Shown here: positions 8,872-16,109 of the stretch, in pieces
How positions within the stretch are numbered: position 1 is the first letter of the stretch
Layout: each line of letters opens with the position of its first letter
Assembly (NCBI RefSeq): GCF_000768065.1
Contig: NZ_JRKM01000001.1
Span: forward strand, 1,116,001 to 1,180,000
Length of the DNA: 64,000 nt
Direction of reading: 5' to 3'
From: Aquabacterium sp. NJ1
GTDB taxonomy: Bacteria; Pseudomonadota; Gammaproteobacteria; Burkholderiales; Burkholderiaceae_C
The notes under the pieces: generated by a model
The model's input: only the letters and a program-made list of their open reading frames with translations
What the model was told of the DNA's origin: nothing
Database searches by the model: none
Made by a program: the position numbers and the translations under genes

Positions 8872-10242
8872 TCATGACTGGGCCGGTGGCCGGGCCTCGT
8901 GCAGCGGCCAGTCCAGGCGAGCCAGCAAGCCACCGCCCTCGCGAGGCAAGAGCTCAAGCCTGGCCTGATGCGCCTGGGCGATGCGCTCCACAATGGCCAG
9001 GCCCAAGCCGGCCCCAGGCTGCAGGTGCGAACGGGCTTGATTGCCCTGTGCAAATGGGCGCTTGACCTGCTCCAGCTCGGAGGCCGCAATGCCCGGCCCG
9101 CGGTCCATGACCTCGATGAACAGGCGCTGCTGCACCACCCGGGTCACCACGTCGATGGGCGGGCGGCCGTGTCGCTGCGCGTTGACCAGCAGGTTGAGCA
9201 GCACGCGGCGCATGGCATGCACAGGCAACTGCAGCTGCGGCACCTCGCCCAGGTCGAGGCCCATTGCACGCGCCCCCGCTTCGTCCAGCACACACATGGC
9301 CACGGTCTCGCGCACCAGGTCATTGACGTCCACCTGAAGCAGCGGCTCCTGCGCGGCACCCGCATCATGGCTGGCGCGGGTGAAATCCATGAACTGCTGC
9401 AGTAGGTGTTCCATGCCATCAATGCTGCGCTCCACGCTGGCCAGCAAGGCAGGGTCACCCTGGCCTTGCAGCATCTCGGTGGCCAGGCGCATCTTGGTCA
9501 AGGGCGTGCGCAGGTCATGTGACAGCCCCGCCAGCATCAGGGCACGCTCACGCTCATGACCGGCCAGGCTGGCCGCCATCTCGTTGAAGCCTTTCGCCAC
9601 CGTCGCGATCTCGCTGGGGCCATCCTCAGGCAAGGCCGGCGCACGCTCGCCCCGGCCCAGGGCCCGTGCTGCCTCGATGACCCGCGCCAGTGGTCGATTC
9701 AGCCGGCGCTGGATCAGCCATGCGCCCCAGATGGCCAGCAGCACGGTGATGACCGAACCGATGACCCAGGTACGCGGCACCCCCTGCGAGGACACCAGGC
9801 CGGGCAAAGTCATCCAGTAATGGTCACCGTCCAGCGTGATCTGAACGGCCAGAGGGTGGCCAGGCTCCCGACGCCACTGCACCTGGGCGCCATCTTTCGA
9901 GATGGACCTGGTGATCTGCTCGATGTAGGCCTGCTCCAGTGGCGCGAGCCTTTGCGGGCGATCACGCCGCGACGCCCGAGCCGCGTCGGCATCCGATGCC
10001 AAGGGCACTCGAGCTCGCGCGTTCATGCGGTCCAGAAAGGCCTGCCGCTGCTCACGTGGCAAGGCTGCCAGCCCGGCTTGCAAGGCCTCGATATGCTGCG
10101 CCGCACTTTGCGCCGATTGCCGCACACGCGGCTTCATCACCAGCTCCCGAAACAGCACGGCGCTGGCGAGTTGCGCCACCACGATGAGGACCGCGATCAG
10201 CAGCATGTTGCGCTGGAACAGGGTGCGAGGCCAGGCGCTCAT
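8872..10242 (-). CDS. sensor histidine kinase (EnvZ-like)
   Basis: 456-residue membrane histidine kinase. TM1 is at ~12-32, then a periplasmic domain (~33-157), TM2 at ~158-178, HAMP at ~179-231, and a HisKA box GLSHDLRTPLTKMRLA with phospho-acceptor His242. The HATPase is seen as N-box LLNLLVNAQRHG, G1 DRGPGI and G2 GAGLGLAIVERIAQAH. The architecture and the SHDLRTPLT box match EnvZ. It is encoded directly after, and overlapping by 4 bp (ATGA), its response regulator. The divergent serine hydrolase and Cys-rich protein are candidate targets. The signal is unknown. Confidence 0.94.
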   Translation of the reverse strand: MSAWPRTLFQRNMLLIAVLIVVAQLASAVLFRELVMKPRVRQSAQSAAQHIEALQAGLAALPREQRQAFLDRMNARARVPLASDADAARASRRDRPQRLAPLEQAYIEQITRSISKDGAQVQWRREPGHPLAVQITLDGDHYWMTLPGLVSSQGVPRTWVIGSVITVLLAIWGAWLIQRRLNRPLARVIEAARALGRGERAPALPEDGPSEIATVAKGFNEMAASLAGHERERALMLAGLSHDLRTPLTKMRLATEMLQGQGDPALLASVERSIDGMEHLLQQFMDFTRASHDAGAAQEPLLQVDVNDLVRETVAMCVLDEAGARAMGLDLGEVPQLQLPVHAMRRVLLNLLVNAQRHGRPPIDVVTRVVQQRLFIEVMDRGPGIAASELEQVKRPFAQGNQARSHLQPGAGLGLAIVERIAQAHQARLELLPREGGGLLARLDWPLHEARPPAQS

Positions 10243-10973
10243 GCGGCCCCCTGCCCTGGCTCGCCCGGCTCAGGGACGAACACATAACCCACACCCCATA
10301 CCGTCTGGATGTGACGAGGGCTGGCCGGGTCCGCCTCGATCAGGCGGCGCAGGCGCATGACCTGCACATCGATGCTGCGGTCCGTGGCTTCATGGTCCCG
10401 CCCTCGTGTCAGCTCGATGAGGCGATCGCGCCCCAGGGGCCGGTTGGCGTTCATGGCCATGGCGTGCAGCAGGTTGAACTCGACCGTGCTCAAGGCCACA
10501 TCAGCCCCGTCACGCAAGAGGCGCCGCTGGGACGCCAGCAAGGTGAAGCGCCCGAAGCACACAGGCTCCTCGCCCAAAGGCCCGCCGTGCGCGCCCAGCA
10601 TGCGCTGACGACGCACCATGGCCTGCACGCGGGCCAGCAGTTCCCGCGGATGAAAAGGTTTGGGCAGGTAGTCGTCGGCGCCCATCTCCAGGCCGAGGAT
10701 GCGGTCTACCGGGTCGCCTCGGGCGGTGAGCATCAGAATGGGCACGGTTTCACCCTGCGCGCGCAGACGTCGGCACAAGGACAAGCCGTCTTCGCCCGGC
10801 ATCATCACGTCCAGCACCAGCACATCGAAACGCTCGCGGGCCAGCAGTTTCTCGGCAGCGGCGGCATCACTGGCCACGCGCACGGCCATGCCCTGCTCGC
10901 CGAGATAACGCTGCAGCAGGCTGCGCAGTTCGGCCTCATCGTCGGCAATCAGGATACGGGCGAGGTCGGTCAT
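10239..10973 (-). CDS. OmpR-family response regulator
   Basis: 244-residue DNA-binding response regulator. The receiver domain has acidic pair Asp11-Asp12, phospho-acceptor Asp55 (LVLDVMMPGEDG), LTARGD and the conserved Lys in YLPKPFHPREL. The C-terminal winged helix spans ~145-240, with LRDGADVALSTVEFNLLHAM and RSIDVQVMRLRRLIE. ATG 10973 gives the family-typical MTDLARILIADDE start. It is coupled to the histidine kinase by a 4-bp overlap. A pair of direct repeats in the divergent intergenic region (11059-11076) is a candidate binding site. Confidence 0.95.
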   Translation of the reverse strand: MTDLARILIADDEAELRSLLQRYLGEQGMAVRVASDAAAAEKLLARERFDVLVLDVMMPGEDGLSLCRRLRAQGETVPILMLTARGDPVDRILGLEMGADDYLPKPFHPRELLARVQAMVRRQRMLGAHGGPLGEEPVCFGRFTLLASQRRLLRDGADVALSTVEFNLLHAMAMNANRPLGRDRLIELTRGRDHEATDRSIDVQVMRLRRLIEADPASPRHIQTVWGVGYVFVPEPGEPGQGAA

Positions 10974-11058
10974 GGTCTTTCGTGTCTGCTTGCGATGGAT
11001 GATAGGTGTTGCCCGGTGGGCTGCAGGCCACGCTCGCCGGCCATCTGTTGATGAAATC

Positions 11059-11076
11059 ATGACAAACGATGACAAA
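11059..11076. promoter_or_regulatory. tandem 8-bp direct repeat, candidate response-regulator site
   Basis: The octamer atgacaaa occurs twice with a 10-bp period (11059-11066 and 11069-11076) in the region between the divergent OmpR-type regulator and serine hydrolase genes. Head-to-tail repeats one helical turn apart are what OmpR/PhoB-type winged-helix dimers bind. Binding is inference. Confidence 0.45.
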
Positions 11077-11206
11077 GCGCCTGACCCTGTCATCGCTTGC
11101 CATGGAAGTCACGTTGTGTGTCCTGCACGGTGCCCATCTTTGCGAGACAGTCTGTTCACCCCAACAAGCCCGCCTCCGCAGTCGGCATCAAGACAAGGAC
11201 TTCACC

Positions 11207-12202
11207 ATGCGTTCACTCACCGTCACCACCCTCGCACTGGCCTGTTCATGGAGCTGCCAGGCAGCCGATCTGGGCACCCGCGTGCCCCTGGCACAACGTG
11301 AAATCGCGGCCCACCGTACCGCCAAAGAGGCGGCGGCCTGCGTGGCAGCACAGCCTTTCTACTGGGAGATCGGCAACGCCGAGCGTTCACTGGCCAATGG
11401 GCAATCTGGCGAACAGGCGCCGGGTGCACAGACCAAGCTGGCGCTGGCCTCGGCCTCCAAGTGGTTGTACGGCGCCTACGTGGCAGAAGAGCGCCAGGGC
11501 AAGCTCAGCAACGAGGATGTGCAGTTCCTGAGCTTCCAGAGCGGCTACACGCGCTTTCGCGTCTGCCTGCCCAACCAGACCGTGGGTGAATGCCAGGCCA
11601 GCTTGCTCAATGGCCGGGGCCGCATCGACACCCAGACCATCGGCCTGTTCGACTACAACGGCGGCCACATGCAGAAACACGCCACCCTGATGGGCCTGGG
11701 CATGCTCAACAAGGATGAACTGGCTGTGGCCATCAAGCGTGGCCTGCACCTGGGCCCCGATTGGGCACTGAGCTACAGCCAGGCGCAACTGGCTGGCGGT
11801 GGTGTCAGCACAGCCGCCGACTATGCCCGCTTCCTGCGCGCCACGCTCAAGGGCGATTTGCAGATGGGCGCGCTGCTGGGCACACACCCCGTGTGCACCA
11901 ACCCGCTGACCTGCCCCAAGGACGCCGTCAAGACCCCGATCCCACAAAGCGAAACCTGGCACTACTCGGTGGGCCACTGGGTGGAAGACGATCCCAAGGT
12001 GGGTGATGGCGCCTTCAGCAGCCCGGGCGCATTTGGCTTCTACCCCTGGATCGACGCCAGCAAGACCTTCTACGGCATCGTGGCCCGTGAAGACCGCAGC
12101 GGCCTGCGCTCGGATGACCCCGACCAGAAGCCCGCCGTGCAATCGGTCGATTGCGGCCGCCTGATCCGTGCTGCCTGGCTCACTGGCCAGGTCCAGCCCT
12201 GA
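11207..12202 (+). CDS. secreted serine hydrolase, beta-lactamase/PBP-like fold
   Basis: 331-residue exported protein. The signal peptide is MRSLTVTTLALACSWSCQA with likely cleavage near residue 19-20. A serine beta-lactamase-type SxxK motif is present as LASASKWLYG (Ser82, Lys85), followed later by a YSQ segment and AGGGVSTAADYARFLRATL, which resembles the post-catalytic helix of class C enzymes. A KTG-like third motif is not evident. Cysteines at 17, 45 and several in the C-terminal half may form disulfides. ATG 11207 was preferred over an upstream ATG at 11069, which would put 46 residues before the signal peptide. The substrate is unknown; it is probably controlled by the divergent two-component system. 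Confidence 0.7.
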   Translation: MRSLTVTTLALACSWSCQAADLGTRVPLAQREIAAHRTAKEAAACVAAQPFYWEIGNAERSLANGQSGEQAPGAQTKLALASASKWLYGAYVAEERQGKLSNEDVQFLSFQSGYTRFRVCLPNQTVGECQASLLNGRGRIDTQTIGLFDYNGGHMQKHATLMGLGMLNKDELAVAIKRGLHLGPDWALSYSQAQLAGGGVSTAADYARFLRATLKGDLQMGALLGTHPVCTNPLTCPKDAVKTPIPQSETWHYSVGHWVEDDPKVGDGAFSSPGAFGFYPWIDASKTFYGIVAREDRSGLRSDDPDQKPAVQSVDCGRLIRAAWLTGQVQP

Positions 12203-12246
12203 AATGCCCTCACCACAACCCGTTCACCCATCAGGAGAAACACACC

Positions 12247-12513
12247 ATGAAGATCAAGCCCATTGCCCTGCTGGGCCTGCCCCTGTTGCTGGCCCTGTGC
12301 CTGCCTGCCGCGCACGCCGAAGAAAGCGTCAAGGAGGCGTGCAAACAGGATGCGCAAACGCTGTGCAAAGGCATTCAACCTGGCGGTGGCCGCATTGCAG
12401 CCTGCCTGAAGCAGCACAAGGATGAGGTGTCGGCCGAATGCAAGGAGGCCATCAAGGCGCGCCGCGGCGAACACCGCCGTCGCCCGGGTCGCAAGGCCAG
12501 CGACGCCAGCTGA
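12247..12513 (+). CDS. secreted cysteine-rich repeat protein
   Basis: 88-residue small exported protein. The signal peptide is MKIKPIALLGLPLLLALCLPAAHA; the mature part begins EESVKEACKQDAQTLCKGI. A CxxDxxxLC...GGGRIAACLKQHKDEVSAEC unit matches the bacterial Cys-rich Golgi-apparatus-protein-like repeat (cysteine-rich repeat family). A basic Arg-rich tail (RRGEHRRRPGRK) ends the protein. A strong ribosome site (aggagaaac) precedes ATG 12247, 44 bp after the serine hydrolase stop, so the two are likely co-transcribed. The function of such small repeat proteins is unknown. Confidence 0.8.
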   Translation: MKIKPIALLGLPLLLALCLPAAHAEESVKEACKQDAQTLCKGIQPGGGRIAACLKQHKDEVSAECKEAIKARRGEHRRRPGRKASDAS

Positions 12514-13359
12514 TCAGACATCCCGCGAGAAACGCACCTCCACATCACGTGCTGGTGCATGATACGGCGCGGACGACACCAGGATGTCCGCGCCGGCGTC
12601 GGCATAAGCCACGGCATTGGCGGCATTGACACCACCGGCCACGGCCAAGGTCGGGTGCAGCCGGCTCGTATGCAACGTCATCTTGCATTGACGCACGGCC
12701 TCCGGCGTGAAGCGCTCCAGCTGCAGCACATCGGCGCCCGAGGTCGCCATGGCCAGGGCCTCTTCCAGGCTGCCCACCTCGACCACCAATCGCTTTTCCG
12801 GTTGGTACTTGCGCAGGCGGCCCACCATGTCGTCGGTGCTCACGTCCAGGAACACACGGTGCTCGGGAAACAGCAGCATGGTCTCTGACAAGCCCATGCG
12901 GTGCATGACGCCGCCGCCTTGCAGCACCGCCTTGACCGACAGGGCACGTGTGCCCGGGAAGCTCTTGCGCGTGCAGGCCAGTGGCTGCGCATGCCCCGCC
13001 GCACGCAACTCGGTGACGATGCGCGCCACCTCGCTGGAGATGCTGCTGGCGTACTCCATCAAGGTCTGAGCGACCTTCCAGACCAGCAGCAGCGTCGAAG
13101 CGCGACCATGTGCGCTGAGCAGCTCAGCCCCGGCCAGCACATGTGTGCCCGATGGTGCGATCACCGTGGCCGAGGCGCCATACAACTCGAACAGGCGGGC
13201 CGCCTCTTCCGTGCCGCACACCGTCATGGGTTGCCGCGCGGCCATCACGACGCGCCCGGGGGCATCGCCCAGGCCCAGGCCCATGGTCGTCATGTCACCG
13301 TAAGGTGCATCTTCCTGAATCAGTTCTTGCAGGGCGCTGTCAGACAAGGCTCTGAGCAT
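12514..13359 (-). CDS. modD: ModD-like (NadC-related) pyrophosphorylase
   Basis: 281-residue protein of the quinolinate phosphoribosyltransferase fold in the ModD subgroup, named for its occurrence in molybdenum transport operons but of undefined function. Visible are the N-terminal LIQEDAPYGDMTT, TCTRKSFPGTRALSVKAVLQGGG (TRKT-like substrate motif), VEVGSLEEALAMATSGADVLQLE and AVAGGVNAANAVAYADAGADILV. ModD differs from NadC in the DxPYGDxTT start, which is present here. No mod genes are nearby; instead it lies downstream of the cyanophycin synthetases on the same strand, separated by a hairpin. Confidence 0.8.
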   Translation of the reverse strand: MLRALSDSALQELIQEDAPYGDMTTMGLGLGDAPGRVVMAARQPMTVCGTEEAARLFELYGASATVIAPSGTHVLAGAELLSAHGRASTLLLVWKVAQTLMEYASSISSEVARIVTELRAAGHAQPLACTRKSFPGTRALSVKAVLQGGGVMHRMGLSETMLLFPEHRVFLDVSTDDMVGRLRKYQPEKRLVVEVGSLEEALAMATSGADVLQLERFTPEAVRQCKMTLHTSRLHPTLAVAGGVNAANAVAYADAGADILVSSAPYHAPARDVEVRFSRDV

Positions 13360-13437
13360 GTTCGCAACTCCGCTGTCGCAGTGCCGACATCATGGCACCG
13401 GCAGCCCGTCATGGGTTTGATCTCCCAGAAACGCACA

Positions 13438-13470
13438 CGGCCGGGGTGCACATTTCGCACACCCCGGCCG
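13438..13470 (-). terminator. GC-rich hairpin downstream of the cyanophycin synthetase genes
   Basis: An 11-bp inverted repeat (cggccggggtg / caccccggccg) with an 11-nt loop lies 31 bp after the cphA stop on the minus strand. No clear T-run follows, so it is a weak intrinsic terminator or a transcript-end hairpin. Confidence 0.5.
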
Positions 13471-13500
13471 AGCCTTAGGATCGAATCATGTCAAGGCCGA

Positions 13501-16080
13501 TCAGGCCATCTCTGACGCCTCGGCACAGCGTTTGGCCAGGTGGGCCAGTGCCTCTTCCACCTGGTCGACCAGAACCAGGCACAGGTCGCCCGGCTGCAGG
13601 CGCTCCAGCGCGGTGTCGATGGCCACGAACTCGCCACGGATCTCGTCGACCTTCTCGGCGCGCTGCGCCTTGGCCAGGCCTTCGCGCAGCAGCGCCAACA
13701 CCTCGCCGTCTTCACGGCCACGCTGGCAGGCGTCCTGGAACAGGATCAGCTCGTCGAAGGCATCGCCCAGGATGGCAGTCTGCTCGCGGATGTCTTCGTC
13801 ACGGCGGTCACCGGCGCCACTGATCACCACCGAACGTCGCTTGGCCGGCAAGGCGTTCACGGCGGCCACCAGGGCGCGCATGGCGTCGGGGTTGTGGCCG
13901 TAGTCGGCGATCACGGTGGCACCACGAAAGTCCATCACATTGAAGCGGCCCGGTGCGTTGTCGGCATCGTTGACGAAGCTGGCCAACCCGCGGCGGATCG
14001 TGTCCCAATCCAGGCCGGAGCTCCAGGCCGCGCCAATGGCGGCCATGACGTTGTCCACCTGGAAGCCGATCGAACCATTGCGGGTGATGGGGATGTCGCG
14101 CAGCAGCAGGCTTTCGCGCCAGTTGCCCTCGGAGGCCACGATGGCGTCACCGTCCACGCACAGGGTGCGCTTGCCTTGTGCGCGGTGCGCGGTCAGCACG
14201 GGGTTGTGCGGGTCGGCAGCGAAATAGATGATGCCGCCCGGGCACTTGGGCGCCATGGCCGTGACGATGGGGTCGGCCGCATTGAGCACGGCATAACCAT
14301 TGGCGGCCACGTTCATCACGATCACGCGCTTGAGCACGGCCAGGTCTTCCACCGTGGTGATGTAGTTCAAGCCCAGATGGTCGCCTGCACCGATGTTGGT
14401 CACCACGGCCGTCTGGCAGCGGTCGTAACCCAGGCCTTCGCGCAGGATGCCGCCTCGTGCGGTTTCGAACACGGCCGCGTCCACATCGGGGTGCATCAGC
14501 ACATTGCGGGCACTCTTGGGACCGGAGCAATCACCACTGTCGATCTGGCGGCCGTTGACATACACGCCATCGGTGTTGGTCATGCCCACACGCAAGCCGC
14601 TGGTGGCAAGCAAGTGCGCCGTCAGGCGGGCGGTCGTGGTCTTGCCATTGGTACCGGTCACGGCCACGATGGGGATGCGGCCGTCGTCACCCGATTTGTA
14701 GAGGTTGGCCACCATGGCCTCGCCCACGTTGCGGCCCTTGCCGTAGGACGGCGACAGGTGCATGCGCAGGCCAGGCGCGGCGTTCACTTCGACGATGCCG
14801 CCGTTCTGCTCTTCCAGCGGCTTGTGCAGGCTTTCGGCCAGCACGTCCACACCACAGATCTCCAGGCCGATGGTCTGGGCGGCGGCAATGGCGCGTGCCG
14901 CCACTTCGGGGTGCACGTCGTCGGTCACATCGGTGGCGGTGCCGCCGGTCGACAGGTTGGCGTTGTTGCGCAGGATGACGCGGCGGCCCTTCTCGGGCAC
15001 CGATTCAGGCTTGAGGCCCTGCACGTCCAGCCGCGCGATGGCGATGTCGTCAAAGCGGATCTTGGTCAGCGAGGTCGCATGGCCTTCGCCACGACGCGGA
15101 TCGGCATTGACCTTGTCGACCAGGGCGCGCACGGTGAGCACGCCATCGCCAATCACATGGGGCGGATCACGGCGGGCTGCGGCCACGAGCTTGTCACCCA
15201 CCACCAGCAAGCGGAAGTCGTTGCCGGGCAGGTATTTCTCGACCATGACCGTGCCGATCTCGGCCGCCGCCTTGTAGGCGATCTCCAGGTGCTCCCGGCT
15301 GACAATGTTGACGGTCACACCCTTGCCCTGGTTGCCGTCCTGCGGCTTGCACACCACGGGCAGCCCAATTTCCTGAGCCACCGCCCAGGCGTCATCCGGG
15401 TCAGACACGGGGCGGCCAATGGGCACGGGCACGCCGGCCGCAGCCAGCAGGCGCTTGGTCAGGTCCTTGTCCTGTGCAATGGATTCGGCCACGGCGCTGG
15501 TGTTGTCCACCTCGGCAGCCCAGATGCGGCGCTGCCTGGAGCCCCAGCCGAACTGCACCAGGCTGCCCGTGGTCAGGCGACGCCAGGGGATGCCACGTGC
15601 CGCGGCGGCAGTCACGATGGAGCCCGTTGAGGGGCCCAGGCGCACGTCTTCATCCAGCTCGCGCAACTCGGCAATGGCGGCCTCGACATCGAACTCGCCG
15701 GCGTTGAGCGCGGCCTGAATCAGGGCCTGGGCCTTGTCGAACGCCAGGCGCCCGACCTGTTCTTCGCTGTACTCGACGATGACCTGGTAGATGCCGGTTT
15801 CAACCGTGACGGCCGTGCGGCTGAAGGTCACCGGGCAGCCGGCTTGCGCCTGCAGGGCCAGGGTGGCGGCCTCCAGCACATGCGCCAGGCTGATCTGGCC
15901 GGGGCGGCCATCCGGGCGCAGCGGGCCCAGAGAGGGGAAGAGCTTGCGCAGGGCATCTTCGAAACCCGGCAGTTGCTCAATGGCGCGCTCGGCCGGCTCG
16001 CAGGCCACAACGGCCTCGATGGCCGTGTGGCGGCTCCAGAGATTGGGGCCGCGCAGGGCCCGAATGCGTGAAACGTCCAT
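13501..16080 (-). CDS. cphA: cyanophycin synthetase, CphA1-type (catalytically complete)
   Basis: 859-residue enzyme that polymerises Asp and Arg into cyanophycin, a cytoplasmic nitrogen-storage polymer. The N-terminal domain (~1-160) opens MDVSRIRALRGPNLWSRHTA. A central ATP-grasp domain (~210-470) has VVCKPQDGNQGKGV, NDFRLLVVGDKLVAAARR and EVNAAPGLRMH. The C-terminal Mur-ligase-like domain has an intact P-loop GTNGKTTTAR (Lys480) and the late motifs YGHNPDAMRAL and GAGDRRDEDI. In characterised CphA1 the ATP-grasp adds Asp and the Mur-like domain adds Arg. It lies 29 bp after the second synthetase on the same strand, so the pair is an operon. Confidence 0.95.
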   Translation of the reverse strand: MDVSRIRALRGPNLWSRHTAIEAVVACEPAERAIEQLPGFEDALRKLFPSLGPLRPDGRPGQISLAHVLEAATLALQAQAGCPVTFSRTAVTVETGIYQVIVEYSEEQVGRLAFDKAQALIQAALNAGEFDVEAAIAELRELDEDVRLGPSTGSIVTAAAARGIPWRRLTTGSLVQFGWGSRQRRIWAAEVDNTSAVAESIAQDKDLTKRLLAAAGVPVPIGRPVSDPDDAWAVAQEIGLPVVCKPQDGNQGKGVTVNIVSREHLEIAYKAAAEIGTVMVEKYLPGNDFRLLVVGDKLVAAARRDPPHVIGDGVLTVRALVDKVNADPRRGEGHATSLTKIRFDDIAIARLDVQGLKPESVPEKGRRVILRNNANLSTGGTATDVTDDVHPEVAARAIAAAQTIGLEICGVDVLAESLHKPLEEQNGGIVEVNAAPGLRMHLSPSYGKGRNVGEAMVANLYKSGDDGRIPIVAVTGTNGKTTTARLTAHLLATSGLRVGMTNTDGVYVNGRQIDSGDCSGPKSARNVLMHPDVDAAVFETARGGILREGLGYDRCQTAVVTNIGAGDHLGLNYITTVEDLAVLKRVIVMNVAANGYAVLNAADPIVTAMAPKCPGGIIYFAADPHNPVLTAHRAQGKRTLCVDGDAIVASEGNWRESLLLRDIPITRNGSIGFQVDNVMAAIGAAWSSGLDWDTIRRGLASFVNDADNAPGRFNVMDFRGATVIADYGHNPDAMRALVAAVNALPAKRRSVVISGAGDRRDEDIREQTAILGDAFDELILFQDACQRGREDGEVLALLREGLAKAQRAEKVDEIRGEFVAIDTALERLQPGDLCLVLVDQVEEALAHLAKRCAEASEMA

Positions 16081-16109
16081 CAGCGTATCTCTTTAGCGTG
16101 TCTCTTTGC

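Noticed and set aside
13540..15630. Long open frame (about 696 residues) antisense to the cyanophycin synthetase
   Set aside because: His/Gly/Arg-rich translation without domain features; a mirror of GC-rich codons of the real gene.
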